Positions 41,601-51,036 are shown, numbered from the stretch's first letter. The stretch: DNA of 64,000 nucleotides from Exiguobacterium sp. SL-9 (GCF_004336985.1 NZ_SJUO01000003.1:310001-374000); one strand, 5' to 3'. Notes: a model not told the origin generated them from the letters alone. Translations and numbers: made by a program.

Positions 41601-41629
41601 TTGACAAACGAAGATGCTGTAACTATGAT
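41601..41629 (+). promoter_or_regulatory. Promoter of the NmrA-like oxidoreductase gene
   Basis: TTGACA (41601-41606), 17-bp spacer, TATGAT (41624-41629): near-consensus vegetative promoter, with site B over its -10. Confidence 0.8.
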
Positions 41630-41655
41630 GATTACATGTAACTGATTCAATTACA
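41618..41655 (+). promoter_or_regulatory. TGTAA-N9-TTACA sites B and C, oxidoreductase side
   Basis: Two adjoining 19-bp dyads, TGTAACTATGATGATTACA (41618-41636) and TGTAACTGATTCAATTACA (41637-41655), lie head to tail on and after the -10 box. They repeat the arrangement of site A and are likely bound by the Rrf2 protein. Confidence 0.7.
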
Positions 41656-41677
41656 GGTTAAAGGGAGGAAATGATTT

Positions 41678-42538
41678 ATGAAATACTTAGTCACCGGTGC
41701 GACTGGAAAACTCGGTTCGAAAATTGTCGATGTGTTGCTCAAGTCGGTACCCGCAAGTGAACTCGCGGTCAGCGTCCGCAACCCTGAAAAAGCAGAAGCA
41801 CTGAAAGCGAAAGGGGTCGATGTACGACACGGCGACTTCGACAAGCCGGAGACGCTCGATGAAGCGTTCAAAGGTGTCGAACGACTGCTCATCATCTCAG
41901 CGGACGGGGACAACGACACCCGCATCCGTCAACATGCGAACGCCGTCGAGGCGGCTGAACGCGCAGGCGTATCGTTCATCGCCTATACGAGTCTCGCCGA
42001 CGCGACAGAGAGCCAAAACTTGATGGCACCGCCGCACGTCGAGACGGAAGGCGCAATCGAGCGCACGGGGATCCCGCACGCGTTTCTGCGCAACAACTGG
42101 TACTTAGAGAACGAACTGGGCAGCATTCAAGGCGTGCTCGCCGGCGCACCTTGGGTGACGGCGGCCCGTGACGGGAAAGTCGGTTGGGCGCTGCAGGAAG
42201 ATTACGCCGAAGCGATTGCGAACGTTTTGGTGGCAGACGATTTCGAACAAGACATCTTCGAATTGTCAGGCCCGCTCCATACGCAAGCCGAACTCGTCGA
42301 GGCACTCAGTGAGGTGCTTGGCCGCGAGGTGCCCCTCCAAGAAGTGAGTAATGACGCTTACGCTGGCGTCATGCGCGGCGCCGGGGTGCCGGAAGGGGCG
42401 ATTCCGATCGTCGTTGGCATTCAGGACAGCATCCGTAACGGCTCGCTCGAAGTCGAGTCGAACGATTTCGAGTTGGTGCTCGGTCGTCCGGTGACGCCGC
42501 TCAAAGAGGCGCTTCAAAAGCTCGTCTCTTCGCTATAA
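41678..42538 (+). CDS. NmrA-like NAD(P)-binding oxidoreductase (QorB/YtfG-type quinone reductase)
   Basis: 286 residues. The N-terminal dinucleotide loop is VTGATGKLGSKIVDVLL (about 5-21); RNPEKAEALKAKGVDVRHGDFDKPETL and a short SLADA ... PHVETE segment match atypical SDRs of the QorB (YtfG) group. In E. coli this reduces quinones with NADPH. The Rrf2 regulator, divergent and with shared operators, suggests induction by quinones or other electrophiles. GGGAGGA precedes the ATG. A terminator follows. Confidence 0.85.
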   Translation: MKYLVTGATGKLGSKIVDVLLKSVPASELAVSVRNPEKAEALKAKGVDVRHGDFDKPETLDEAFKGVERLLIISADGDNDTRIRQHANAVEAAERAGVSFIAYTSLADATESQNLMAPPHVETEGAIERTGIPHAFLRNNWYLENELGSIQGVLAGAPWVTAARDGKVGWALQEDYAEAIANVLVADDFEQDIFELSGPLHTQAELVEALSEVLGREVPLQEVSNDAYAGVMRGAGVPEGAIPIVVGIQDSIRNGSLEVESNDFELVLGRPVTPLKEALQKLVSSL

Positions 42539-42547
42539 ACGATACTG

Positions 42548-42585
42548 ACGTCACGTTTTCGATTTTCGAGAACGTGACGTTTTTT
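42548..42585 (+). terminator. Terminator of the oxidoreductase gene
   Basis: ACGTCACGTT/AACGTGACGT stem with a T-run. Confidence 0.85.
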
Positions 42586-42724
42586 GATGAATGCTAGCGA
42601 TTTGTCGTCCCATATTTACCAATTAACTTGATTCATCTTGTATACTGACAATAAGTGGATAATTGAAGTGTACATATTGCAAGGGTCAGTAACTAAAAAT
42701 ATTGTCTCAAGGAGGGAAAAAGAC

Positions 42725-42901
42725 ATGAAAAACATCATGTTTCTATTGGCTGTTGTGCTCGGATTAGTTTTACTGTTCGGGTTGAGATATGAATTCCATG
42801 TGATTGGAGATCTGGGCTTTAGAGTCACAGCTGTGCTTATGTTGGTGACGGTCCTCGTCGTTCGATCGACTGCAAAAATCTCTTTCTTTAGCCATTCATA
42901 A
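42725..42901 (+). CDS. Small membrane protein, 58 residues
   Basis: MKNIMFLLAVVLGLVLLFGL, then RYEFHVIGDLGFRVTAVLML and VTVLVVRSTAKISFFSHS. Two hydrophobic helices separated by a short polar loop. AAGGAGGG precedes the ATG, and a strong terminator follows directly, supporting a real gene. It stands alone between the oxidoreductase and a chemoreceptor. I recognise no family. Confidence 0.72.
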   Translation: MKNIMFLLAVVLGLVLLFGLRYEFHVIGDLGFRVTAVLMLVTVLVVRSTAKISFFSHS

Positions 42902-42939
42902 AAACAGCCCGCGAATTCGAAATTCGCGGGCTGTTTTTT
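42901..42939 (+). terminator. Bidirectional terminator after the 58-residue protein
   Basis: AAAACAGCCCGCGAATT/AATTCGCGGGCTGTTTT perfect 17-bp stem, loop CGA, then TT. It also ends the convergent chemoreceptor gene. Confidence 0.9.
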
Positions 42940-44464
42940 AGTTCGCTCTTGCTTCGAGCTGATCAGTCACGTCTTCTAACGTGGTCGCAGTCGAAGCGAG
43001 TCGATCGGACATGTGACTCAACTCTTTTTGAATAGCGACTTGTTCTTCGGTGGCGGCAGCCACATGTTGAATCTGTTGTTGCAGCTCACTCGCTGCATGT
43101 TTCGTCGTCGCGAGGCGCGTCTCGAGCGTCTCCATTTGAGACGTCACACGTTGACGTGTCTCTTGAATCGAACTGATTTGACCATCGATTTCGGAGACGT
43201 CTTCGGTCAAGCGATGGAAGACGGCGGTCACGTCGGCCGAGACGATTTGACAGTTCTCGGTCGCGCGCTTAAACAATTGTGCCGAATCCCGGACGACGGT
43301 CGTGTCATCCATCAGTCCGCCGAGGACGCGTGTCATTTCGGTTGCATAGTCTCGGGACTGGACGGCGAGTTTGCCGACTTCAGAGGCGACGACGGCGAAA
43401 CCACGACCGGCATCACCAGCTCGCGCTGCCTCGATGGATGCGTTCAAAGCAAGCATATTCGTCTGGTCGCTAATGGTTTCAACATGTTGCAAAATGGCTT
43501 GAATCTCCGTCGACCGGTTCGACATCGTCGTGACGACATGTTCGAGCCGTTCCGATTCACTGATGATTTCACCGACTTTTGCTTCCATCCGTTGCATATC
43601 TTCGTTCCCGGCGATGGCATCGGCCGCAATCCGTGACGAAGCAGCAGCAGTTTGAGCCATCCGCTCTTGGATGAGGGCGGTGAGAGAGCGAATCGATTGA
43701 ATCTCATCGGCACCGTGATTCATCGATGTCTCTTGCTCGGTCGCATGGGCGACGATCGGGTCGACCGAGACGGCAATCTGTTCTCCAGACTCGAGCGACT
43801 GGTTGGCTGCCGTCTCAAGCTCGTTTGCATGATTTTTTAGTGTCATGACGAGTTGGCTCGCATCGGTGACGGCTTGTTTTAGCAACCGGCGCGTCTCTTC
43901 TTCCTGTGCTTGAATTCGCGACGATTCGAGGTTACGGAAGTGAATTTGCGCGACGAGCACGGCACTCAGTAACACGAGATAGACGGCATGGACGAGCAAC
44001 AAGCTGAACGGATAATCTGCCGTCCCGCAAATGATTTCAGGTACCAAGAAGTAGCCGGCTAAATGTTGAACCGCAAAGATGACGGTGCTGTAGACGATTA
44101 AGTCGATACGGCGCATGAACGATAGAATGGCCAAGACGACGAAAATCGAGAAGTGATATTCGACGAGCCCTTGCCCGCCGGCGACGGTCGAGATACTCGA
44201 AAACGTGAGCGTCAGCATCATCAAATACGGAAACAGATTCGGTTTTACGCGATGGCTGACGAACATAGTGATGAATAGAACAATCGGAACGACGAACAGG
44301 ATCCATGTCGCGATGGGATACGCATAGTCGACGGCGCCGTTTCGGAGCACGGTGTACGTATAGGCGAAATCCGTGAAGCGGTGGAGCAGGTGAACGATGA
44401 CAGACGTGAAGACAATAATAAACGTGGTGACGAGCATCAACTGATTGCGTTTCATAGAACTCAT
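42938..44464 (-). CDS. Methyl-accepting chemotaxis protein with a polytopic membrane sensor
   Basis: 508 residues. Six membrane helices fill the first ~195 residues (for example [19 protein letters not shown] and [20 protein letters not shown]), with almost no extracellular domain and no HAMP. A coiled coil then leads to the signalling hairpin tip, visible as [37 protein letters not shown]. It should signal to CheA/CheW. Such membrane-embedded sensors read membrane-linked or redox signals. The start is ATG 44464 after AGGAGG; the longer frame from 44521 is discarded. It has its own promoter region and is convergent with the 58-residue gene. Confidence 0.88.
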   Translation of the reverse strand: MSSMKRNQLMLVTTFIIVFTSVIVHLLHRFTDFAYTYTVLRNGAVDYAYPIATWILFVVPIVLFITMFVSHRVKPNLFPYLMMLTLTFSSISTVAGGQGLVEYHFSIFVVLAILSFMRRIDLIVYSTVIFAVQHLAGYFLVPEIICGTADYPFSLLLVHAVYLVLLSAVLVAQIHFRNLESSRIQAQEEETRRLLKQAVTDASQLVMTLKNHANELETAANQSLESGEQIAVSVDPIVAHATEQETSMNHGADEIQSIRSLTALIQERMAQTAAASSRIAADAIAGNEDMQRMEAKVGEIISESERLEHVVTTMSNRSTEIQAILQHVETISDQTNMLALNASIEAARAGDAGRGFAVVASEVGKLAVQSRDYATEMTRVLGGLMDDTTVVRDSAQLFKRATENCQIVSADVTAVFHRLTEDVSEIDGQISSIQETRQRVTSQMETLETRLATTKHAASELQQQIQHVAAATEEQVAIQKELSHMSDRLASTATTLEDVTDQLEARAN

Positions 44465-44550
44465 AAAGATTCCTCCTGGTGATGGGTCAATATAGCTACT
44501 AGAGTATCGTCCGATTGACACGAATGTTTACTGAATTTACACGTCGACGC

Positions 44551-44581
44551 AAAAAAAAAGAGAAGCGGATGCGCTTCTCTA
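44551..44581 (-). terminator. Terminator of the TVP38-type gene
   Basis: AGAGAAGCG/CGCTTCTCT stem; on the minus strand it is followed by nine T. Confidence 0.88.
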
Positions 44582-45226
44582 ATTCGAAGTGAGCCCGAGC
44601 CAGCGTTTGACCGGTTCGCGGAAGTAGTAGGTGACACCGAGCAATGTGACGAAGACAAGGGCGGCGATGAAGATTAACGTGACGCTACCTGAGGCGAGGC
44701 TTGCACCGAGGAAGCTGTAGGCGAGCGTCCCGGGTAGCATACCAAGGACGGTAGCGAGGATGAACGACTTGAATTTGACTTTCGCGATTCCGCCCGCGTA
44801 GCTAAGCAAATCGAAGCTGACGAGTGGGATGAGACGCAAGACGAACACATATAGGAAGCCGCGTTGCTCCATCTGCGTGAACAGCTTCTCCGACCACGGA
44901 TAGTTCTCGACTTTGAGCACCGATCGGCCAAACAAACGTGCCATGACGTAACCGGTCACCGCGGCCGCTGTCGCACCAAATATAATATAGAGGACCCCGG
45001 GCCACACCCCGAATGCGAGCCCGGCCCCAAGTGACAGCACGGATGTCGGCAAGAAAATGATCGGGCCGATGGCGTAAATGAGAAAGAAGACGACGGGTCC
45101 CCACCATCCGAACGACAAGACGATGTCACGGACGTCAGACGGGCGAAGCTCATAATGGAAATGGGTGATATAGAAGATGCTCCCGAACACGGCGAGCATG
45201 AGGCTGATTTTGAGAGGGCGTGGCAC
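44579..45226 (-). CDS. TVP38/TMEM64-family membrane protein (DedA superfamily)
   Basis: 215 residues with five to six membrane helices. The VTT domain motif appears as [48 protein letters not shown], followed by [21 protein letters not shown] and [13 protein letters not shown]. Members of this family act as lipid scramblases or transport lipid-linked carriers and influence envelope stress. I place the start at GTG 45226, nine nt behind AAGGA; ATG 45235 touches that site. It is a single gene with its own terminator. Confidence 0.85.
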   Translation of the reverse strand: MPRPLKISLMLAVFGSIFYITHFHYELRPSDVRDIVLSFGWWGPVVFFLIYAIGPIIFLPTSVLSLGAGLAFGVWPGVLYIIFGATAAAVTGYVMARLFGRSVLKVENYPWSEKLFTQMEQRGFLYVFVLRLIPLVSFDLLSYAGGIAKVKFKSFILATVLGMLPGTLAYSFLGASLASGSVTLIFIAALVFVTLLGVTYYFREPVKRWLGLTSN

Positions 45227-45432
45227 GGGAATCATTCCTTTCGAGTCGATTCATCTTTTATTTATCGTATCGCATTTCACCTCTAAATCATCGTGAGCTA
45301 GCTTACAAATTAGTGCTCAATGTGTTGTCGATCCGAGAACGGCGCCGAAAATCGAAACTTAGGTCAATGCATGTGCAAATACGCTTCATTCCAACATCCT
45401 TTCCTACGATAAAGCAGATGGGAGGGATAATC

Positions 45433-47142
45433 ATGAAAAATTTGAACATGTCCAAAAAGTTGTCGGTGCTCATCACCGTTTTTATCGCGACACTCGTCCT
45501 CGTCGCGGCGCTTAGTCACGTCTTTATAGGCAGGATAGCCGACGCAGGAGAAGCCATTTATGAAGAACGGTTGCTGCCGATTCGCGCGCTCGGTCAGATT
45601 CGGACCGATAACCGAGCACTTGATAGTCATTTGCTTGAATTGATGCTCACAACAGATGCGGCACGGAATGAAGAGTTACAGGCGAATATTAGTGAACGGC
45701 GCGACAGCATCGGGACGAATGTGGCGCTATTCAATGAGACGTTCGCCTCGACGGACGCGGAGATACAAAATCGGGTCGACGACTTGAACGCTGAAATCAC
45801 AGCGTACCTCGAAGGGACCGAGCTCGTGCTTCAGCCGGCACTTCGAAATGAGAATGCGGCGGCGTACCGTGTCTATACGAACGACTTGCGACCAATTCGT
45901 CAAAATTTGGTCGAGACGGCCACGGTCGTCATGGATGAAATCAATCAAGAAGCGGAGACGGCGAGTGCGGAAATGCAAGCAGGACGTGAACAATCTGTCC
46001 TCACGTTTTGGGCACTCGTCGCCATCGGGGCGCTCGTCTCCATCGGACTCGGGGTCTACATCACGCGTCTCATCGTGCGACCGGTCCGTGAGTTGAATGG
46101 ACTCATGAGCCGAGCCGGTGAAGGAGACTTGACGGTCGACAGCACGTACACGTCACGTGATGAGATCGGCTCGCTCGCGGTATCTTTCAATCAGATGAAA
46201 GATAACTTGCGTGACTTGATTGGCAATGTCACGTCGACGGCGGGACGTGTCGCGACGTCATCGGACGACTTGAAATCGAACGTCGAAGAGACGACGAAAG
46301 CGACAGAGATGGTCGCTGTCACGATGGAGGAGATTGCGTCGGGCTCGCTCCGTCAATTGACACGAGTGAAAGAGTCGAACAGCACATTGACCGAACTGAC
46401 GAACGGGATTCATCACGTCTCGAATAGCGCCCAACATATGACGGAGTTGTCGGACGGTGCTCTTCAAAAAGTCGGGACCGGCAATGAATTGATTGAGACG
46501 CTCGAGTCCCAGCTCGAGGCGATGAACGAGAAAGTGAAGGCGTTGCAGACGGTCATCGGCCAACTCGACGTCCGCTCGCAAGAAATCGGCAGCATCACCG
46601 GTACCATCTCCGGTATCGCCGAACAGACGAACTTGCTCGCCTTGAATGCGGCCATCGAAGCGGCACGGGCCGGCGACCAAGGACGCGGATTCGCCGTCGT
46701 CGCCTCAGAAGTCCGTAAACTCGCTGAAGAGTCGGCCGTGGCGACGAAACGGATCTCCGGTTTGATTGGGGATACGCAGACAGAAACAAAACAAGCCGTC
46801 CAAACGATGCACATCGTCGAGAGTGAGATGGGCCATAGTGTCACGAACGTCCAACAAGCGGGCGATGCGTTCGAGGACATCAAACGGGCGATTGAAGAAG
46901 TAGGACAAAAAGTGGAGGAAGTGTCGGGCGCCGTCCAAGAGATGGCAGCCGGGGCGACCGAGATTTTGACGTCCGTGAACGAGATTCAAGGCATCACCGA
47001 GACGACCGCGACCGAAACCGAGAACACCTCGGCGGCGACAGAAGAACAAATGGCGTCGATGGAAGAAATTACGGCCTCGGCCCAAGAACTGTCGAATATG
47101 GCAGACGAGATGCGTCAAATGACAAAACGATTCAACGTGTAA
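45433..47142 (+). CDS. Methyl-accepting chemotaxis protein with 4-helix-bundle sensor
   Basis: 569 residues. Membrane helix 1 (about 12-32, [21 protein letters not shown]), an extracytoplasmic four-helix-bundle domain ([36 protein letters not shown]...) to about 185, membrane helix 2 ([23 protein letters not shown]), HAMP, and the signalling domain with [43 protein letters not shown]. No extracellular Cache domain. ATG 45433 follows GGAGGG; an earlier in-frame start at 45220 has no ribosome site. It ends at the hairpin 47145, which is repeated beyond the following ABC cassette. Confidence 0.9.
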   Translation: MKNLNMSKKLSVLITVFIATLVLVAALSHVFIGRIADAGEAIYEERLLPIRALGQIRTDNRALDSHLLELMLTTDAARNEELQANISERRDSIGTNVALFNETFASTDAEIQNRVDDLNAEITAYLEGTELVLQPALRNENAAAYRVYTNDLRPIRQNLVETATVVMDEINQEAETASAEMQAGREQSVLTFWALVAIGALVSIGLGVYITRLIVRPVRELNGLMSRAGEGDLTVDSTYTSRDEIGSLAVSFNQMKDNLRDLIGNVTSTAGRVATSSDDLKSNVEETTKATEMVAVTMEEIASGSLRQLTRVKESNSTLTELTNGIHHVSNSAQHMTELSDGALQKVGTGNELIETLESQLEAMNEKVKALQTVIGQLDVRSQEIGSITGTISGIAEQTNLLALNAAIEAARAGDQGRGFAVVASEVRKLAEESAVATKRISGLIGDTQTETKQAVQTMHIVESEMGHSVTNVQQAGDAFEDIKRAIEEVGQKVEEVSGAVQEMAAGATEILTSVNEIQGITETTATETENTSAATEEQMASMEEITASAQELSNMADEMRQMTKRFNV

Positions 47143-47144
47143 CG

Positions 47145-47178
47145 AACAGGCAGGTCGATTGTCGACCTGCCTGTTTTT
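47145..47178 (+). terminator. Chemoreceptor terminator; left copy of the hairpin around the ABC cassette
   Basis: AACAGGCAGGTCGA/TCGACCTGCCTGTT stem, loop TTG, then TTT. The same 28-nt sequence occurs inverted at 49624-49651. Confidence 0.9.
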
Positions 47179-47284
47179 GTGTTTGATGTAAATGAAGCTG
47201 GTACATTATTTCCTCCCGTTTCCTTTTATATATAAATTATGTAAAATTGGATTCGTATTCATTCTCTACGGTAAGGAGTGGCTT

Positions 47285-47725
47285 ATGAAATACTCATTAT
47301 TTAGATTCAGCGACGTGCTAGAGGCATTTGGCATCTATCTCATGTGCTTTACTTCAAATTTGTTATTGGTTTATGTACAAATTTCGAACGTAGAAGTTGC
47401 TTCTCTTTTAGAGGGTTTTATAGAAAGTATTGTAGACTATCGACTGATTATAAGTATTTCTCTTACATTTACGATGATTGTGTTTCACTATCAATTTTTG
47501 AATCGAAAGAAGACAGAAATATCCTGCCGAATCCTTGTGGGTGATACACGCGAAGGGATTATCACCCGATACATGTTGAACAGTCTAACGATACTAATGT
47601 TCAGCTTCGTAGCATCCCTTTTATTAGGCCTTTATTTAAATGTGATTGGAACGAGCAATCTTTATTTAGTCTTTATTTTTATTCTATACATACTAGTTAG
47701 TGCGGGTCAGGTGACGAACAAATGA
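47285..47725 (+). CDS. Small polytopic membrane protein of an ABC cassette
   Basis: 146 residues with four hydrophobic segments (about 10-35, 48-68, 85-110, 118-140). AAGGAG is six nt before ATG 47285. The stop overlaps the next ATG (ATGA). The region is clearly lower in GC than the chemoreceptor upstream and the genes after 49650. It is unlike any family that I can name. Given that the next two genes make an FtsX-type permease and an ATPase, it is probably a second membrane subunit of that exporter or its immunity/accessory protein. Confidence 0.65.
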   Translation: MKYSLFRFSDVLEAFGIYLMCFTSNLLLVYVQISNVEVASLLEGFIESIVDYRLIISISLTFTMIVFHYQFLNRKKTEISCRILVGDTREGIITRYMLNSLTILMFSFVASLLLGLYLNVIGTSNLYLVFIFILYILVSAGQVTNK

Positions 47726-48942
47726 AAATTTTACACTTTTTTATAACTAAAATCTTTTTGAAGCGATGGATTTTGGTGTTGAGTATGGTTGCCTTACTGT
47801 TCCTAGCCAACTCTCTTTCTTTCATTGCTGCACGGTCCATTATTTCAACATTTCAAGGTTATCAAGATGTCGCTGTTTTTAATCAAGAAGGCAATTTCAT
47901 TGCGAATCTAGACCCCGATCATGAAGCGAAGTTTGATAAAATCGATGTCAAAGATACACAAAAGTTATACGACTATCTAAATGACAACTATACATACGCT
48001 TTTCAAGCCGATGGGTTTGGCGCTGTATTGGACAATGAGCATGACATGGAACTTTCTTTCAGTTATATCAATGAAGATGCCTATAGAATCAACCAGTATG
48101 AATTATCTGAAGGAAACGATTTATATTTTGATTATCAGGTGGACGAAAATCAAATCCCTGTTTTAGTCGGTGCCGGTCTAGCCTCGACATATCCTGTGGG
48201 ATCAACGATTGAGACCATGGATCCAGTCACCCAGCGAGTGGTTAATTTAAACGTTCAAGGGGTTTTAGAGAAGAATACGCACCGGTCTAATTTCTATGCG
48301 CCCGATTCAAAAAACTATTTTAATTTTGCGATTCTCCTCCCGGTGAACGAACAATTCATTCAACGTGCGGGCCTAGACCTTCATGTGAACGGATTGATGG
48401 ATCTGGTGCTACTCGATTCGACAAAAGAGGAAGCTGCGGACTTGAATGAATACGTTCAAGAAAATATAGGTCTGAAACTTAACTTTTTTAGTCAACAAGA
48501 AAACTTTGATTACTTTGAGGCCTATTATGCGAACTCGATAAAAATAATCTGTGCCATCACCTTCGTTCTGCTTGTTATCCTTGTTGGTCTAGCAACGTGG
48601 ACCACGTTGACGAGTGTTCGATTGATGATCAAAGAGTTTACCATCAATTTATTAGTTGGATTAAGTTATTCCAAACTGAGAACGATTTTTTATAGTTACT
48701 TCGGAATGTTGTTTTCAGTGATTTTAGCCGTGTTGTTCATAGTCATTGCGTTCAATCGATACGGCTATTGGATTAGAAAAGACGCCGTTTTTGCAACGTA
48801 CGGGCTATTTGGTTTGATCAGTATGGATTGGCTTGCTTTACTCATGGTTCTTTTAATCAATCTGATGATTGGGTTAACGATTGTTGAACTGACGCTACGA
48901 AAAATAAAAAGGATTCCAATCTCGGTGGGGGTTTTACAATGA
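47722..48942 (+). CDS. FtsX/MacB-type ABC permease
   Basis: 406 residues. A membrane helix at about 15-38, a large extracytoplasmic domain (about 40-265), then three helices (IICAITFVLLVILVGLATW, YFGMLFSVILAVLFIVIAF, LLMVLLINLMIGLTIVEL), the topology of MacB/FtsX permeases and of bacteriocin-associated membrane proteins. The extracytoplasmic part contains DVAVFNQEGNFIANLDPDHE and a later VQGVLEKNTHRSNFYAPDSKN; it may receive or hand over a peptide. The ATG overlaps the previous gene, and its stop overlaps the ATPase gene. Low GC as in the whole cassette. Confidence 0.8.
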   Translation: MKILHFFITKIFLKRWILVLSMVALLFLANSLSFIAARSIISTFQGYQDVAVFNQEGNFIANLDPDHEAKFDKIDVKDTQKLYDYLNDNYTYAFQADGFGAVLDNEHDMELSFSYINEDAYRINQYELSEGNDLYFDYQVDENQIPVLVGAGLASTYPVGSTIETMDPVTQRVVNLNVQGVLEKNTHRSNFYAPDSKNYFNFAILLPVNEQFIQRAGLDLHVNGLMDLVLLDSTKEEAADLNEYVQENIGLKLNFFSQQENFDYFEAYYANSIKIICAITFVLLVILVGLATWTTLTSVRLMIKEFTINLLVGLSYSKLRTIFYSYFGMLFSVILAVLFIVIAFNRYGYWIRKDAVFATYGLFGLISMDWLALLMVLLINLMIGLTIVELTLRKIKRIPISVGVLQ

Positions 48943-49601
48943 ATCGCATTATGAAGTTAAAAATTCAGAACAAAACGTTCAAACAGAAAGGTTTTTCAAT
49001 CTTGAATGATTTTGAGTTGGAAATTCAACCCGGGGAAAGAGTGTCAATCATCGGAGAGTCTGGGGTCGGAAAAACGTCGCTGCTTAATATTATCGGGTTG
49101 CTCGATACACAATACGAAGGAAGCTACGAGCTGTTTGGTTCAGCGGTGAAGGAGTTGTCACGAAATAAACTGGCGGAATGGCGCAATCAAAAGATTGGAT
49201 TTGTTCTTCAAGATTCCGCGCTCATTAACTCTTTGACCATCGAGGATAATATCAAATTGCCTCTCCTGTATGCCAATATCGAAAAAAATCCCAGCGCCCA
49301 AAAACACTTTGAACGAATTGTTCAGAAGATTGGGATCGAGCCCATTTTGAAAAAGAAACCACTTGAGTGTTCGGGGGGGCAACGGTCTAGAGCTGTTTTT
49401 GCGAGGGCAGTCATGATGAATCCTCAAATCATTTTATCAGATGAACCGACGGCGTCATTAGATTCAAAAAACAAAGAAAAAATCATCGATCTACTGTTTG
49501 AAATGAACAAAGAATTTAATACGACGGTGATCACCGTGACGCATGATTTAGACGTGGCCCATCGTCACGACCGCATCATCACGCTCGAAATGAAGGAATG
49601 A
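48939..49601 (+). CDS. ABC ATPase of the MacB/LolD type
   Basis: 220 residues. Walker A GESGVGKTS (about 40-48), Q-loop FVLQDSALINSLTIEDN, a signature ECSGGQRSRAVFARA that departs from LSGGQQQR, Walker B QIILSDEPTASLDS and VTVTHDLD with the switch His. It powers the adjacent permease in exporting or extracting a peptide or lipid. ATGA overlap with the permease gene. Terminates at the hairpin 49624. There is no two-component system next to it as in BceAB loci. Confidence 0.88.
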   Translation: MNRIMKLKIQNKTFKQKGFSILNDFELEIQPGERVSIIGESGVGKTSLLNIIGLLDTQYEGSYELFGSAVKELSRNKLAEWRNQKIGFVLQDSALINSLTIEDNIKLPLLYANIEKNPSAQKHFERIVQKIGIEPILKKKPLECSGGQRSRAVFARAVMMNPQIILSDEPTASLDSKNKEKIIDLLFEMNKEFNTTVITVTHDLDVAHRHDRIITLEMKE

Positions 49602-49623
49602 GATATGTTCCATGAATGACGAA

Positions 49624-49652
49624 AGGCAGGTCGACAATCGACCTGCCTGTTT
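49624..49652 (+). terminator. ABC-cassette terminator; right copy of the hairpin in inverted orientation
   Basis: AGGCAGGTCGA/TCGACCTGCCT stem, loop CAA, followed by GTTTTA. On the minus strand 28 nt equal those of 47145-47172. It ends the ATPase gene and lies against the stop of the DUF1801 gene on the other strand. Confidence 0.85.
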
Positions 49653-50074
49653 TAGCGTGACTCGTAAGCCGCAATCCATTGATCCGGTGTCATCTTCGAG
49701 ACGAGCTCGCCAATCAACACATACGGGATGTGTTTGACGTTGCCGAAACGGATACAGCTCTTGCCCATGTTCAACTTCGTCGGCACTTGTACGGCGTAGG
49801 ATTCCTCGAACCAGCGGAGCAGTTCCGGGTCACTGTAGACGCCCATATGATACACGGCGACATGATTCTTTTGGGCGATGACGCTCAAGAAAGGGAGCGG
49901 GGTGCCCGGCGTGACGTGATACCCGGATGGATACGTCGACAGCGGGACGACATAATGGATGCCGTTCCCATCGGTCGTCTTCTCGAACCCGGCCGGCAAG
50001 TTCGCATCGATGACGTCAATCAAACGGATGAAGGCGTCGAGTCGTTTGTCGTCGACGAGTGTCGTATAGTCCAT
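49652..50074 (-). CDS. DUF1801-domain protein
   Basis: 140-residue cytoplasmic protein of the DUF1801 (YdhG-like) family: LDAFIRLIDVIDANLPAGFE at the N-terminus, YVVPLSTYPSGYHVTP and SVIAQKNHVAVYHMGVYSD in the middle, and KLNMGKSCIRFGNVKHIPYVLIGEL at the end. Members have a domain once described as an iron-chaperone-like (frataxin-like) fold; function not established. The start at 50074 overlaps the DUF2200 stop by one base (TGATG), with GGAGG upstream. Confidence 0.82.
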   Translation of the reverse strand: MDYTTLVDDKRLDAFIRLIDVIDANLPAGFEKTTDGNGIHYVVPLSTYPSGYHVTPGTPLPFLSVIAQKNHVAVYHMGVYSDPELLRWFEESYAVQVPTKLNMGKSCIRFGNVKHIPYVLIGELVSKMTPDQWIAAYESR

Positions 50075-50430
50075 CAGACGTCGCCTCCTCGTAAAATTTT
50101 CGCCATCGCCTTGCCTTTGGCAAGTTCATCAACGAGTTTATCCAAGTAACGGATTTCGCGCATGAGCGGCTCCTCGACGTTCTCGACGCGGACGCCGCAA
50201 ACGACTCCTTTGATCAAGGCACGGTCTTCGTTCATCTTAGGTGCCGTGGCAAAGAACGTGTCAAAATCGACCTCGGCAGCGAGTTGGCGCTCGAGCCCAG
50301 CCTCGTCATAACCGGTCAACCAGCGAATAATCGTATCGACTTCGTCTTTCGTCCGTCCTTTTCGTTCGGCTTTCGCGACATAAAGCGGATAGACGCTCGC
50401 GAAGCTCGTCGTGTAAATGCGGTGTGCCAT
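50074..50430 (-). CDS. DUF2200-family protein
   Basis: 118 residues, cytoplasmic. [67 protein letters not shown] is the near-invariant DUF2200 start. It is a small family of unknown function, often next to DUF1801 proteins, as here. GAGGGG precedes the ATG. Together these two genes form one small operon. Confidence 0.85.
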   Translation of the reverse strand: MAHRIYTTSFASVYPLYVAKAERKGRTKDEVDTIIRWLTGYDEAGLERQLAAEVDFDTFFATAPKMNEDRALIKGVVCGVRVENVEEPLMREIRYLDKLVDELAKGKAMAKILRGGDV

Positions 50431-50502
50431 GAAATCCCCTCGTTTCGTGGAAAGATACCTTCATTTTCTCACACAATCAAAGCTCACACCCAAATTTTTT
50501 TA

Positions 50503-50554
50503 TTGTAAATGCAACTAAATCAACTATACTAGACGTAACGTATTGCAAATACAA
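50503..50554 (+). promoter_or_regulatory. Twin 12-bp operator-like sites and promoter of the MarR-GNAT unit
   Basis: TTGTAAATGCAA (50503-50514) and TTGCAAATACAA (50543-50554), 40 bp apart start to start. A -10 TATACT lies at 50525-50530, with TTGTAA of the first site serving as -35. The MarR protein encoded next probably binds both sites. Confidence 0.65.
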
Positions 50555-50570
50555 CAATCAGGAGGATTGT

Positions 50571-51023
50571 ATGAGAGACCAGTTGCGTGAAATCGGGATG
50601 ATTGCCCGAGCCCTCGACTCGATTAGCAACATCGAGTTCAAAGAGCTCGAGCTGACAAAAGGGCAATATTTGTATTTGGTCCGGATTTGTGAGGAGCCAG
50701 GCATCATTCAAGAGAAGCTCGCTGAACTCATCAAAGTCGACCGGACGACGGCAGCGCGGGCGATTCAAAAGTTGGAGACGAACGGACTGATCACCAAGCA
50801 GGACGACCCATATAATAAGAAAATCAAACGGCTTGTCCCGACCGAACGAGGCAAAGAGTTGTACCCAGTCATCATCCGCGAGCACGAACATTCGACGGAC
50901 GTCGCACTCACCGGGCTGAGTGACCAAGAAGCCGAACAGCTGCTCCGGCTGTTGAAACGGGTCCGCCACAATATCGAAGGGGACTGGGATGCGGTGAAGA
51001 AAGGGAAGAAACGACACTACTAA
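50571..51023 (+). CDS. MarR-family regulator
   Basis: 150 residues. Winged helix ~45-110: ELTKGQYLYLVRICEEPGIIQEKLAELIKVDRTTAARAIQKLETNGLITKQDDPYNKKIKRLVPTERG. AGGAGG lies six nt before ATG 50571. It starts a unit with a GNAT acetyltransferase that begins 13 bp after its stop. Two matching short palindromes in front of it suggest autoregulation. Trigger unknown. Confidence 0.87.
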   Translation: MRDQLREIGMIARALDSISNIEFKELELTKGQYLYLVRICEEPGIIQEKLAELIKVDRTTAARAIQKLETNGLITKQDDPYNKKIKRLVPTERGKELYPVIIREHEHSTDVALTGLSDQEAEQLLRLLKRVRHNIEGDWDAVKKGKKRHY

Positions 51024-51036
51024 AGGGGGAAGAAAT

